DNA from: Thiosocius sp963759055
GTDB lineage: Bacteria > Pseudomonadota > Gammaproteobacteria > Chromatiales > Chromatiaceae
Direction: 5' to 3'
NCBI GenBank assembly: GCA_963759055.1
Contig: CAVWYD010000034.1
Location: 1 to 64,000, forward strand
DNA: 64,000 nt
The first letter of the stretch is position 1, and every line of letters starts with the position of its first letter. The notes below the pieces were generated by a model. It made no database searches and was not told the DNA's origin. It saw only the letters and a program-made list of their open reading frames with translations. Positions 46,568-57,749 of this stretch are shown piece after piece. The position numbers and the translations under genes are program-made.

Positions 46568-46586
46568 TTTGGTGCGCATTTTGCTT
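46568..46586 (+). promoter_or_regulatory. Sigma-54-like promoter of the first PEP-CTERM gene
   Basis: TTGGTGCGCATTTTGCT has GG and GC spaced by exactly ten bases and fits TTGGCACG-N4-TTGCT with few mismatches. It lies about 75 bases before the start codon. PEP-CTERM genes are commonly controlled by the PrsK/PrsR sigma-54 pathway. A matching site is at 54855. Confidence 0.65.
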
Positions 46587-46657
46587 TTGATTTGGCAGAC
46601 GACTTTTTCGCCGAGGCCCTCGGGCCACACTGTGGCGAACACCATGGAGCACCCAAG

Positions 46658-47548
46658 ATGTCGATCCGAAAAAAAACAATGCCGCCGCTGTTCCTCTGCT
46701 TGGCGGGTCTTCTCGCGCCCATGTCCGTATCTGCAAGCAATCTTTACAGCTGGTCGTTTACGACGGGTAATTGCCAGAGTGCAGCTTCTGACAGCGGGTC
46801 GTCTCTACCCTGTCCTACTAACTCTAATAGCGAGGCGCATTCCCTAACATTCGGCGGAAACCTCGTATCGGGTACAGATCCTGTTCCGACACCTGCAGTG
46901 ATTGCGTCGGCTTGGGCGTCCGATGTGCGTTCAGGCGGTGCAGGCACTCTCCAAAAAGACGATCTTACGATCTTCGGCGGCGGGCTGGGGATTGAAAACC
47001 GCTTTCAAAATGAAAATACTGATGGCCCACATGCGGTCTCGAACGATGATGGGGTGTTGGAACTTGTACTCTTTGATTTCGGTGTCCCGATATCGCTCAA
47101 TAAGGTCAGTGCGGGCTATACCGGGGATGATGGCGATATGACGGTGCTCCGGTTTGACGGTGATCCCTTCACGACAATCGAGAATGTGCAGTACGGGCTA
47201 AGTTCACAATCGCTTACAGACTGGACAGTAATAGAAAGCTACGATCTGACTTCGTACAACCCTGCGGTGCTCGCCTCCAATCTTCAGGCGTCTCAGTACT
47301 GGATCGTCGCCGCTCATACGCTCGCATTCGGAACCGAATGCCTGAATGACCCGTCAACAAATGGTGAGTGCGTCCGCCAAAACGACCAGTTCAAGATCAA
47401 TTACTTGAAAGGCACGTATGAGCGGGAAATTCCGCCGGATAACCAAGTGCCGGTGCCCTCAACCCTGCTGCTAACCGCGCTCGGTTTGGCATGGTTCGGT
47501 GGTCGGGATCGTCGGTTTGCGCAACGGTTGAAGCTCGCGAAGCGCTAG
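46658..47548 (+). CDS. PEP-CTERM-like exported protein (VPVPS variant)
   Basis: 296 residues from ATG at 46658 with GGAG upstream; the long in-frame extension to 46397 is rejected. The signal peptide is PPLFLCLAGLLAPMSVSASN. The body is strand-rich with several cysteines (GNCQSAASDSGSSLPCPTN, GTECLNDPSTNGECV). It ends QVPVPSTLLLTALGLAWFGG with RDRRFAQRLKLAKR: proline motif, hydrophobic helix and basic tail, the exosortase sorting signal, but with PVP in place of PEP. It is likely cut by exosortase/EpsH (not in this window) and displayed or secreted with exopolysaccharide. Confidence 0.82.
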   Translation: MSIRKKTMPPLFLCLAGLLAPMSVSASNLYSWSFTTGNCQSAASDSGSSLPCPTNSNSEAHSLTFGGNLVSGTDPVPTPAVIASAWASDVRSGGAGTLQKDDLTIFGGGLGIENRFQNENTDGPHAVSNDDGVLELVLFDFGVPISLNKVSAGYTGDDGDMTVLRFDGDPFTTIENVQYGLSSQSLTDWTVIESYDLTSYNPAVLASNLQASQYWIVAAHTLAFGTECLNDPSTNGECVRQNDQFKINYLKGTYEREIPPDNQVPVPSTLLLTALGLAWFGGRDRRFAQRLKLAKR

Positions 47549-47682
47549 GGATTTGACAAACAAGCCCTGTGGCCTGCGGAACACAGCAGGTTCATAGGGT
47601 TTGTTGAGCACCAATGCACTCAGCAAATCGAGTGGTTATTACCTCGAGACTACGAACGACACAGTTTTCTTAATTTTCGAGA

Positions 47683-50493
47683 TCATTGGCCCAGTCTCTC
47701 GAGCCTGCGTTTGACATCGCTTTCCCACGCCGCCTTGTTGCTCATCTCCAGCGCCCGCGTCAGCTGGCGCCGGGCCTCGCCAATACGGCCGTATTCTTCA
47801 AGAGCGACGCCGAGATGGTAGCGCATATCTGCGGACCGCCCGTTTCGTGCTACTGCATCCCGCAGATACGCAAGTCCTTTCTCCAGGTCGCCGACCTGTA
47901 CCAGCGACCAGCCGAAAGTATCCAGAATCGCTGGATTACTCGAGTTGAGTTCATAAGCTCGCTGCGCAGATCTGAAAGCCTGTTCGCTATCGATATCCGC
48001 GAGGAGATTTGCCAGGTTGTTGTGCGCAAGGGCGTCTCTAGGGTTTAAAGCGATCAGGCGTTGGTAATAACGCTGGGCTTGGGCGATGTCCCCCTGTTGA
48101 TGCAGGCTTTCGGCAAGGGCGCGGGTTACGGGAACGCTGCCAGGGTTGTTGTCGTCCCAGGTTTTCAGGTCGATCAGTGCCGCATCACCTTCACCAGTGA
48201 GTGTTCTAGCCCGGAAAAGACTGACGACCAATTCGGGCCGATTGCTGTGTCGAAGCGCCCTGGTATAAGTCTCGGCGGCTTTCGAGTATTCTCCTTTTGC
48301 GAGCTGGATATCGCCGAGGAGCGCTAATGCAAACACGTTCTCGGGGTCATCATCGAGCACACGGCTGAGTTCTTGCTTGGCGCCTTCGACGTTTCCCCGT
48401 CTGAACAGGATTTCGGCCAACTCGCCGCGCGCAGCGTGGGCTTCAGGTTTTTCAGCCAGCAGTTTGCTGAACGTGTTCTCGGCGTCCTGGTAAGCTCCCG
48501 CTGCCTTCTGCAGGCGCGCCGTGTTCATCAAACGACGCGGGTCGTAGCCGGCCAAAACCGCCGCTTTCCGCAGCGTGACCTGAGCGTCTTCCCGTTCGTT
48601 GCGGGCGAGCTGCACGCGCGCTAAAGTTTCGTGCGTCAGAGCGATGTTCGGTAGCGCGCGGTTGATCGATACTGCCACCTTCATCGCATCGGCAGGCCGC
48701 CCCGTCTTGAGATAAAGGTTGACGAGTTCGACGGAAGGTATCAACGCATTGGCGTCGATTGTTCGGATCTTCTCGTATAGCTGAATAGCCGTTCTATTAT
48801 CGTTAGTTCGCAGCGCCAAGCGGGCGGAATCGAGCAGGGCCTGCGTGTTGTTGGGATCTTCGGCGATGAACCGCGCAAGTTCATTGTTTGCCTCGCGGTA
48901 ACGTCCCTCGAACGCATACAGTTTGGCAAGGTTGTAGCGGGCGGGACGAAAGGTTGGATTTTTGCGCAGTAGGTCGGCCAATTGTTCGTGTGCCTGCGCA
49001 TAATTGCCGCGCGCAATGGCGAGAGCTGCCTGCAGATTCAGCGCAATCAGGTTGTCGGGCCTTTGTGCGGCAACCTGATCTGCGATCGCTTCTGCCTCAT
49101 CTAGCTGCCCCTCGGCGAAATATAACATCGCGGCATATAGCGAGACGCCGGGCGGCGTGTTGGCATGTTGCCCGTCAACGATGTTCTGCAATGTGTCCAG
49201 CGCCTGTTCGCGCTGGCCCTTGGCGGTACTGGATGGCGCCGAGACGGCCGACCAGTGCGGGGCCGCCCCGATAGTTCGCGATGGCGTCCCGGTAGTAGCT
49301 CTCGGCGGCGAGATAGTCGCGCAGCTGCGCATTGGCGTCACCAAGCAGCGCCAGCGTCTCGGCATCCGGCTTGACCGGCGGTAACGATCGGCACCAGGGC
49401 ACGTTTGGCGTCGGCCGGCTTGTCCATGTCCAGGGCGATGCGGGCGAGCAGTTTTCGAGCCGTTGATGTCGTCTGGGCGGGATTGCAGATACAGCGTTAT
49501 CGCCTGATATGCGCGCTCCAGCTGTTTGTTTTCATAAGCGACTCGTGCCCGCCAGCCTGAGAAGTGCCGGATTGTGGGCCAGATCAGACGGGGCGATTGG
49601 GTTCAATATGTCCGTGGCGGCGCTGAGCGCTGCTTTGCCTCTTCATCGTGTCCGAGCTTCTTCAGCGCCTTGGATTGCAGGTAAGGCGCTTCAGGCATCC
49701 AGGGGTATGTGTCGCGCAGCTCTTGCAGGAGCGCCGCGGCTTTTGCGGTTTGATTGGCATCCAGCAGCGCGGTGGCCTCGCCCAGACCGGCAGGCGCTGT
49801 CGCCTGGGTCCAGGTCTCTTGCTCGTGCATAGGCCTCTGCGGCTTCGATATTCTTGCCTTGCGCGTGCAGTGCCGAGGCCTTGAGGAACCAGGCCTGGGC
49901 GCTGTTCGGGAAATTCTCCACCGCAGCCGTCGGCCAGGCGTTCCGCCTCGGCAAAATCCCGTTCTCGCAACGGGATTCGCGCCAGTCCCAGGGTGCCGCC
50001 CTCGTGCAGCGGTTTGATTTGCAGGGCCTGCTCGAAAGCGATGCGGGCGCCGGCGATATCGTCCGTTTGCAGTCTGGCAATGCCGAGTTCGACCCAGAGA
50101 TCGGGCTGCTGATCGATCGAGAAATTCGTCGGCACCAGGCTGTCGATATTCACCTGCTGTTTGCCGAGTCGGTTACGTGCCTTCGCCAGTGGCAATGCCG
50201 TGACAGAAGCATCGGCGCCCAGCTTGTTGGCCATCACCAGTTCTTCTTCTGCCTGCTGGGCATTGCCGAGTCCCAACTGAACCCGCCCCATCAGGATGCG
50301 TGCCGACAGCTGAGCTGGGATCCCGTGTCAGCGAGTTCTTGAGCTGGATCTCTGCCCCTTTCAGGTCACCGCTGTTGAAGCGCGAGACGGCATCTTCGTA
50401 ATAACGTACCGCCTGGGCGTCAGCCGCCACAGCGCTTGCGCAATACATGACGGCGCTTAGAAGTATGATTGCGAGACCTGTTTTATTGCGCAT
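47683..50493 (-). CDS. prsT: PrsT-type TPR protein of the PEP-CTERM system, copy 1 (frameshifted)
   Basis: About 930 residues if repaired. The N-terminus is a signal peptide (RNKTGLAIILLSAVMYCASA), then VRYYEDAVSRFNSGDLKGAE and QLKNSLTRDPS, the opening typical of PrsT. TPR repeats run to the end (EILFRRGNVEGAKQELSRVL, RALAESLHQQGDIAQAQRYY, DTFGWSLVQVGDLEKGLAYL, RRQLTRALEMSNKAAWE). At least three single-base shifts lie in the N-terminal third; near 50324 removing one base gives DPSQLSARILMGRVQLGLG. PrsT acts in the periplasm or cell envelope in exopolysaccharide-linked protein sorting. It is head to head with a second copy. Confidence 0.85.
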
Positions 50494-50863
50494 CTGGGTC
50501 ATTTTCTCGTTTACCGGCGTCTTAATGCCGGTTTGGGTTTTGGTTGGTGTCCGGCGGAGGATACAGCGTGGTGTTGCTTGGCGCATGAAGGGCGCGCCAG
50601 AAACGGATACCGCTGTATTCAACGCGCTTCTCGCTAAAAAATTATCCATGCCCTGTGCCCAAACGTCGATCAATTCCGACACCGTGTTTCCTACAGGTTT
50701 CCCTTGAGATTTAGATCAATCGGAGTTGTTTGATTTGGCGGCGCCATTTCAGGGTTCTTTAAAGATGGTCGATAAGGCCCTGGCAGGCATGACGTTGTAT
50801 GCTTAGACCTGATTTGGCCGCGCGACGGCGGCCTCCACACTAGACAATTCGAGAACAAGGACC

Positions 50864-53685
50864 ATGCGCAGGATTTCATGGTTCGAACCACTGCGGGGCG
50901 CTGTCCTCGCAGCCGTGGTTTTGGCGGCAGGAGCTGTAATCGCCGATTCCCTGGCGCTTCGCTACTACGACGACGCCATAACCCGGTTCAATAGCGGCGA
51001 CAGCCAAGGGTGCGTTGATTCAGCTGAAGAACTCGCTTGCAGCGCGATCCGACTCAACTGCCGGCGCGCGTGCTCATGGGCCAGATCCAACTTGATCTGG
51101 GCAATCCGCTGCAGGCCGAGGAAGAGCTGGTAATGGCCGGCAAGTTGGGTGCCGACCGGGCGCTGGTGGCGCTTCCGCTGGCCCGGGCCCGCAATCAGTT
51201 GGGTAAATATGAAGAGGTCATCAATGAACTGCGCCCGAACGAGTATCCGGTAGTGATTCGGGCCGATCTATGGGCGGAGTTAGGCAAGGCGAGGCTGGGC
51301 AAAAAGGACCGTGTCGGGGCGGAGATCGCCTTCGCTGAGGCGCTGAGACTCGTCCCGTATCACGAGGAAGTCATGCTGGCACGGGTCCATGACCTGGTGG
51401 GGCAGAACCAGTTTGAAGCGGCGGCCCCCCTGATCGCCGACATACTCAGTCGCTACCCCGAAAATGCGGATGCGTGGTTCCTGATGGGGTCGGTCTACCA
51501 TGCACGCGGTGAATTCGAGAGCGCGGTGGCGCACTACCGGCAGGCGTCACAGCTTGATCCGAACCAACGAGAGGCCGCGATGGGCGAGGCCCTGGCCTTG
51601 CTGGATTGGGGTAGGCAGGATGAGGGTGTCGCCAGGTTGCAGCGGATAGTTACCGAGCAACCCTCTCTAAAGGCGCTTTACTTTTACGCAAAGGCGCTGA
51701 AGAAGCTCGGCCGCACGGCCGAGGCAGAAGCGGTCTTGCGCCGGGCCTCGGACATGGTGAATGCCGTTACCCCCGCCGACCTCGGCGACGACTCTGGCCA
51801 GTTGCTACTGGCGGCCACGATCGCGTACGAAAACGCCCAGTACGAGAGTGCCTACGGGTTTCTTTCCAAATACCTGGAGCGTGAGCCGCAGGATCTGCGG
51901 GCGAACAAACGGCTCGCAAGCTTGCTGGTCAGGATGGGAAAACCGGCCGAGGCCTCGCGCCTGCTGACACGGCTGAAGGTGAACAATCCCGATGACCCGG
52001 GACTTCTGGTCATGCTCGGCGACGTAAACAGCGATCTGCACGATTACATCGCGGCAGAGCTTTACTACGAGGCCGCGCTTGAAAAGGTCGCGGCCAATCC
52101 GGCGTTGATTGGTCGTCTCGGCCTGTCGCAGCTGCGGCAGGGACAGACGGACGCGGCCATAGACACCTTTCAACGGCTGGTCGAGCCGGGGCCTGCCGTT
52201 AATCCCAGGGCATCGTTGTTTCTCGGCATGCTGTACCTGAAGGAGGGTCGTTTCGTGCAGGCCCGCCGAGTGGCCGATCGAGGTCGCAGCGCGGCAACCC
52301 GACAACCTGGCCGCGCGCAATCTTCAGGCCACAGTGGCCGTTGCCCAGGGCGACCGCGACAGCGGGCGCCGGATGCTGAAGGCCATATTGGCGAAGAATC
52401 CGGCCTACCGGCCGGCCCGAATCAACCTGATCAAGCTCGATGTCATCGAGGGCAACTACGCGGCCGCCGATGAGGCCTTGACGGGCCTGCTCGCGCAGAT
52501 CCCGATGATCAACTCGCGTTGGGTGAATCCGCCCGGGTCGCGGCTGCGCGAGGCGACCGACGCACGGCGATTCAGCACCTGGAACGCATCCGGCAGATCA
52601 ATCCGCGGGCGGTTCGCCCGATTCTCGAGTTGGCGAGTCTGTATCTTGCGGACAATCGACCCGGTGATGCGCTGAAGGTGGCACAGGCCCTTGAGCGCGA
52701 GGTACCTGACAACCTGATGGTCAAGAAGGGTTTGGCGACTATACAGCTGGTCCGTGGTGAAGCGCCTACGGCCCAGAGCTTACTGGAGGATGCGGCCCGC
52801 CTGGCGGGTCGCGACGCTGGCGAACTCGTCACTGTCGCCAAGTTACAGGTTCGCGCCGGTGCATTCGACGCCGCGGAGGTAAACCTGCGAAAGGCGTCGA
52901 AGTGCGCCCGACGTCGGTGGCCGCCCGGCTCGAGCTGGCGACCCTGTTGGCCAGGCAGCGCCGCTACGATGATGCCGCCGCCGAGCTTGCTGTGGTTCTT
53001 GAGCGCGATCCCGACAACCTGTCGTCCGTTGCGCTGCTGGGCGATATTCGGCTCGGGCAGGGCCGGGTTGAGGAGGCCATTGCGCTTTACCGGCGTGCGC
53101 AGACCCTGTCTGATCAGGCCGACGTGATGGTCAAGCTTCACCGGGCCCTGGTGCGCGCGGGGCAGGCAGACCTGGCCCTCGAAGAACTGCGGGCCTGGAA
53201 CGAGGCGCACCCTGACAGCCCGGCTGTCATGCTCGTACTTGCCGACCGTCTCCAGCAGAAAGGCGATAACGAATCCGCCCTGGCGCTTTACCTGCGGTTG
53301 GCCGAGCTGCAGCCCCAGAACGCCATTGTGCACAACAATCTCGCCAATATGCTGATGCCGGTCGATGCAGAGCGGGCACTCGCTGCGGCGTTGCGGGCAC
53401 AAGAACTTGCGCCGGACAACCCGGCCGTGCTCGATACGCTGGGTTGGGTGCTGGTCCAGCTCGGTGACCTGGAGCGTGGGCTCACCCGCCTGCGTGAGGC
53501 GGTTATACGTAACAGCCGCTCTCCGACCCTTCGTTATCACCTGGCCGTCGCGCTTCGAGGAGTATGGCAACAAGGTCGAGGCCCGGCGCGAGTTGCGCAG
53601 GGCACTGACGATGAAGGTGCCTTTTCCGGAGCGGGAGCAGGCCAGGGCAAGGCTGGAGCGGCTCGAGATTCAGATAGGACGGTAG
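50864..53685 (+). CDS. prsT: PrsT-type TPR protein of the PEP-CTERM system, copy 2 (frameshifted)
   Basis: About 935 residues after repair. Signal segment RGAVLAAVVLAAGAVIADS, then LALRYYDDAITRFNSGDSQG, where two inserted bases (AAGGGTGCG; TCGCTTGCAG) hide ALIQLKNSLQRDPTQLPARV. The TPR body is PLARARNQLGKYEEVINELR, NADAWFLMGSVYHARGEFES, LQPQNAIVHNNLANMLMPVD, LDTLGWVLVQLGDLERGLTR, ending RARLERLEIQIGR. Further shifts are near 52275, 52520, 52900 and 53555. The protein is clearly related to copy 1 throughout, so the pair arose by duplication or joint acquisition. A bidirectional terminator lies 80 bases downstream. Confidence 0.85.
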
Positions 53686-53763
53686 TTGGCTGGGCATGGG
53701 CACCGTGCTTTGCGGCGACGTTGTGCAGTTCGATTATCGCCCGCGGCAATACGATGTTTGTAT

Positions 53764-53793
53764 AAAAAAACGGCACCGGGGTGCCGTTTTTTT
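53764..53793. terminator. Bidirectional Rho-independent terminator
   Basis: AAAAAAACGGCACC-GG-GGTGCCGTTTTTTT: a perfect 8-base stem with A- and T-runs on either side, between the convergent prsT copy 2 and the second PEP-CTERM gene. Confidence 0.95.
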
Positions 53794-53809
53794 GCGTCTG
53801 GTTGCCCGA

Positions 53810-54783
53810 TCAGGTACGGGACTTGCGGGTCTTCCAGCCGAGTATTCCCATGCCGAGGCCGATCAATGCCAGAGGGGCCGGGATTGGCACGAAAAGGGGC
53901 GGTCCGACCCCGAAATCCTCGCAGACGCGGGCAGCCCATTCCTCGAAAGTGGCGAATGAGTTTGCGCCTTTAGGCGCTGCGATCAGACCGAAGCGTGACC
54001 AGAGGATCAGGTAATCATAATCGTCTTTGATGTCGGCAGTGATGATCGAGGTGCTCACCTCCATCCTCATGTCGCTTACCGGCCGTTACCCGGGGGGTTT
54101 CCGAGTCTGTTGGCGTCGAGGAGCACCGCATTATCCGTTGTCGCATCCATATCCCACAGCAGTTGGTACGAGAAGCCCGATTCTGGGTTCAAACTGGGGT
54201 CCCAGTCGCCTACGTTCCAAGGGTTAGGGGCATTGCCCGAGGTGTACGCGATTTCGCCGTTCGGACTTGTGGTGAAATTTACGGCATAAAGCTTGACACC
54301 ATCCAACGACAAAAGGCTGTTGTCGTTGGGTTTGTTGTTTCCCGGGCCGCTATTGTTCTCTCCGATATCGAGTATGAATTCGTACGCGCCGTTAACCGCC
54401 TCGAGACTACCTATCGCCAAATCGTGCGTATAGTTCAAGGGGTTCTTGGTGTCGAAATTGAGCGGCCGACCGCTGGTGTTATAGCCCTGCTCGCTGTCTT
54501 TGGCCTGGATACGCACGAATGGGTCCAGCACGCCCGTTCCGCTGGGCTGCAGATGGTCCACGAAGAACGTCACACCTGCGGCTGCGGTTGTAAAGCTAGC
54601 ACCAGTCCCAAATGGGTCTACCACTGGGGTGACGCAGCCGGGGCCGCTGGGGCAAGAGCCGCCTATCGTGCCGTCAGGCTGGTCTGTCGCCGTCAGGTTG
54701 ATCATCTCTGCCTGTGCAGCGGTACCCAAGAGCAAAGTACCCGCAATCAGGCAGTTGGTTGAGATTCGTTTCAGTTTCATCAT
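53810..54783 (-). CDS. PEP-CTERM/VPxPA-type exported protein (one frameshift)
   Basis: Start MMKLKRISTNCLIAGTLLLG with cleavage after AQA; then a body with CPSGPGC, DPFVRIQAKDSEQGYNTSG, LTHDLAIGSLEAVNGAYEF-like strand segments and DMDATTDNAVLLDANRLGNP. At 54070-54076 the frame shifts; the second frame continues DMRMEVSTSIITADIKDDYD, YLILWSRFGL and ends PIPAPLALIGLGMGILGW, KTRKSRT. The two parts join without loss, so they are one protein of about 324 residues. The sorting signal is the VPLPA-like variant (VPIPA). A sigma-54-like promoter lies upstream. Confidence 0.8.
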
Positions 54784-54854
54784 GTCTAAAGCGTCTCGGC
54801 AATCAGTGATTGGCTTGGGGCTATTTCGCCCGCGGCTGGCTATACTTAGGACGA

Positions 54855-54870
54855 TGCAATAATCAAGCCG
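54855..54870 (-). promoter_or_regulatory. Sigma-54-like promoter of the second PEP-CTERM gene
   Basis: The minus strand reads CGGCTTGATTATTGCA: GG and GC exactly ten bases apart and a strong TTGCA -12 box. It lies about 72 bases ahead of the start codon, almost the same distance as at 46568. Confidence 0.65.
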
Positions 54871-55184
54871 TTTTTGTAAAAATATTTAGTTTCAGTAATT
54901 TGCGAGACATAGCTTTCTGTTTCGGCGAGGTTCTGTAAAAAAAACTGACATGCGTGGACCGGGGAGTGTCCAGCGTACCAAACGTTTTTGTCGACAAAGC
55001 CGCCGCGTCTGCCGTTGAATTGCCAGTTCGCGGGTTCCGCTTAGGTACGGTTGTCCACTGAAGACGCGGGCGAGGGCGGAGCCAGGCCGTGATGCGAGGG
55101 CAATGGGGCTCCGGCTCTAACGCGAAAGAACCGCTGCCACTGCGCGAGAGTTCGCGGAAGTCGATAGGCGAAAAGAGATTACGA

Positions 55185-55209
55185 AATCGGCCCGAAAGCG
55201 GGGCCGATT
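55185..55209. terminator. Hairpin, probable terminator behind the S8 protease gene
   Basis: AATCGGCCC-GAAAGCG-GGGCCGATT, a perfect 9-base stem located 62 bases past the protease stop. There is only a weak T-run, so termination is likely but not certain. The rest of the gap 54871-55184 shows no gene. Confidence 0.5.
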
Positions 55210-55270
55210 CTATTTCCTACTTGTTTCTTGTTGCCGTCTGGTGATCAGCGGTACCAGCGCCCCAGATTGC

Positions 55271-57465
55271 TCAGGCTGCTCCATGTTGACGCGCTTGCTG
55301 CGCGAGCGGTGGCGCTTTTTTGGCGCGTCGTCTTTCTTCGCGCAGCTGCTTGCGCAGTTCCCTCTTGCGTTGCCGCTCGAGCTTCCGGTCGTTGATGACA
55401 TTGTCATCGTTCTTGCTGTCATCGATGATCTTTTCAACAATTGGGTCGTCCGGTGCCGGGGCTTCTGGCTCAGGCGCAGGTTCCGGCTCAGGGGCTGGTT
55501 CCGGCTCAGGGGCAGGTTCCGGCTCAGGTGCGGGTTCCGGCTCAGGGCAGGTTCCGGCGCAGGGGCAGGTTCTGGCTCAGGCGCAGGTTCCGGCGCAGGT
55601 GCAGGTTCCGGCTCAGGGGCGGTTCCGGCTCAGGGGCTGGTTCCGGCTCAGGCGCAGGTTCCGGCTCGGGGACAGGTTCCGGCGCCGGGGCCTCTACGGT
55701 GAAGTTGACCGTGCTGCTGCCCGTGTTTCCGGCAGCATCCTCGGCCGTTGCGGTGATCGGATAGGTGCCGGGTGCCATATTGCTCAGGTCCCAGCTGCAG
55801 GATGTCGTACTGGTCCCGGCGCAACGCAGCTGACCGGCTGCGCTGATGCGGATCTGCTGCACAGCCTCGTTGTCGGTGGCGGTGGCCATCAAGGACACGC
55901 TGCCGGTGCCACTGGTATCTGGCCTTGGGCTCAGGATAGTGACCGTCGGTGGGATCTCATCGGGGACCGTGTTGACAACCTCGACGATTACTTCGCTCGA
56001 TTCTCCAATATTGCCGGCTTCATCCGATGCCTGTGCACGTACCCGGTACATGCCGTCGTTTACGAGGGTGGAGTCCCAGGCGAAGCGGTATTCGTTGCCG
56101 CCCGACGGTCTGCGTCTCGGTCGCGATCGACCTGGCCGTCGACCAGCAGGTCGACCCGGGCCACGCCGAATGCGTCCGTGGCCTCGACCACGATGGCGAC
56201 GGTCTCGGAAACGGTTTCAGAGCCGTCCGGGCTGACGATGGTGACCTCCGGCGCGACGTTGTCCGAGGTCTCCACGCCTGCCGCCAGCTGCACGGCGGCA
56301 AGTGCGTCCAGACGTCCGTAGCCGTAGGCCGGATCCCAGCCGGGGTCGCCGAGATCGACCGCGGTGTTGCTGATGCACCGCCATGACGTCGGTCGGCAGC
56401 AGGGCGGGGTTGGCCGACATGACCAGCGCGGCGACGGCCGCTGTGTTGGGGCGGCGAAAGAGGTGCCGTTGACCGTGCTGTAACCGCCGCTGCGGGACGT
56501 CGTGAAGATGCCCGAACCGGGTGCGGCGATATCGACGAAGTTGCCGTAGCTGGAATAGCCGGCCTTGGCATCGCTGCTGGTGGTCGCACCCGCGACATAC
56601 AGCGAGGGGTGGTTCATGTAGCCGTAGTCGGTGTTGTCGTTGCCGGCAGACACCATGACCACGCCGCCCTTGCTCATCATGTAGTTGGCGGCGTTGGCGA
56701 TCGATGGCGCTGCCGGCGGCGCCGCCGTAGCTGAGGTTGGCCACGCGTGCGCCGTTGTCCGCCGCCCACATGATGCCCTTCGGCCATGTCGCTGAAATAG
56801 GCCCAGCCGTCGGACTGGTTGGTTATGCGGATCGGCAGGATCTTGGCGCCCGGGGCGACCGAGGCGCCGCCGGTGGCATTGTTGGCCTTGGCCGCGATGA
56901 CGCCGGCAACCCAGGTGCCGTGGTTATGGATGTCGCTGGTATCGGTGTTGTTCGAAACCGTGTTCCAGCCCTGCAGGACCTGGCCGGAGAGGTCCGGATG
57001 GTTGGCGTTCACGCCGGTGTCGAGTACCGCGACGGTGACGCCCTCGCCGTCACTCAGCTGCCAGGCAGACGGTGCCCCCATCGTGGGCAGGTGCCACTGG
57101 CTGCCGAAGTCTGGGTCATTGACGATGGCGTCCGGCGGGACCCGCTCGTCGAGTTCGGCGAACGCGATATTGGGATGGCGGGCAAGGAATCGTGCAATCC
57201 TTTTTTCCAGCCTTGGCGGTACGTCGATCACGTGCACCGGCGAGCTGCGCAGCTTGCGTCTTTTCTTGGCCAGGCGGTCGGCCTTGCGCAGCAGTTTTTC
57301 GAACTTGTCTTGCTGGGCAGCCCGGCGGCCGGCATGACCAGGATGCGCCCTTCGGCAAATCGCGGCTCTGCGTTGGCCTCTTCGGCCGCATGGACTGCGC
57401 CGGCAAGAAACAGGCTGGAATAGCAGGATGATGATTCCGCTGGCGAAAGACGATCGGTGGCTCAT
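55271..57465 (-). CDS. Secreted S8 (subtilisin-like) serine protease with Glu-Pro linker (frameshifted)
   Basis: Signal region MSHRSSFASGIIILLFQ, shifted to SLFLAGAVHAAEEANAEP; a basic propeptide KLLRKADRLAKKRRKLRSSP; then the catalytic domain with VTVAVLDTGVNANHPDL (Asp), HNHGTWVAGVIAAKAN (His), VVMVSAGNDN (oxyanion Asn) and TVNGTSFAAPT (Ser). Two Ig-like repeats follow (VAPEVTIVSPDGSETVSETV; PPTVTILSPRPDTSGTGSVS), then about 70 residues of PEPEPAPEPEP and a charged tail KLERQRKRELRKQLREERRR. At least five frame changes occur. The stop at 55271 is reached in the frame that keeps the Glu-Pro repeat. Probably exported and surface- or periplasm-located. Confidence 0.85.
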
Positions 57466-57749
57466 GGGTATACCTTCCGGTTCGGTGATCTATGAGTCGG
57501 CTTTCGGTCCAGAGTAGTGGTGCTTGAGGCGATCTGAGGCTGGGTGCGGCGAACTGCGACGGGGTGCACAGCTGTTTGGGCAGGGGGATCACATTCGGCT
57601 ACAGGCGGCAGTCAGCCGGCAGTGCCGCGTTCGGCCACCGGCCAGAACAGCTGTCGTTTCGTTGCCTGAGATCGGCGTGTAGTGGGTGGGACGGGCGATC
57701 CCTGATAGGGCCTGCTGCGTTTGGCCCGGCGGGCAGGGATCAGCCGCGA

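Noticed and set aside
51037..52473. 478-codon frame as a complete TPR protein
   Set aside because: It is the middle part of the longer PrsT gene; signal peptide and C-terminal repeats lie in neighbouring frames.
53696..53973. Overlapping short plus-strand frames after prsT copy 2
   Set aside because: They run through a strong terminator and antisense to the PEP-CTERM C-terminus.
55320..56321. Plus-strand GSGAGSGSG-rich frame
   Set aside because: Antisense reading of the Glu-Pro linker of the S8 protease.
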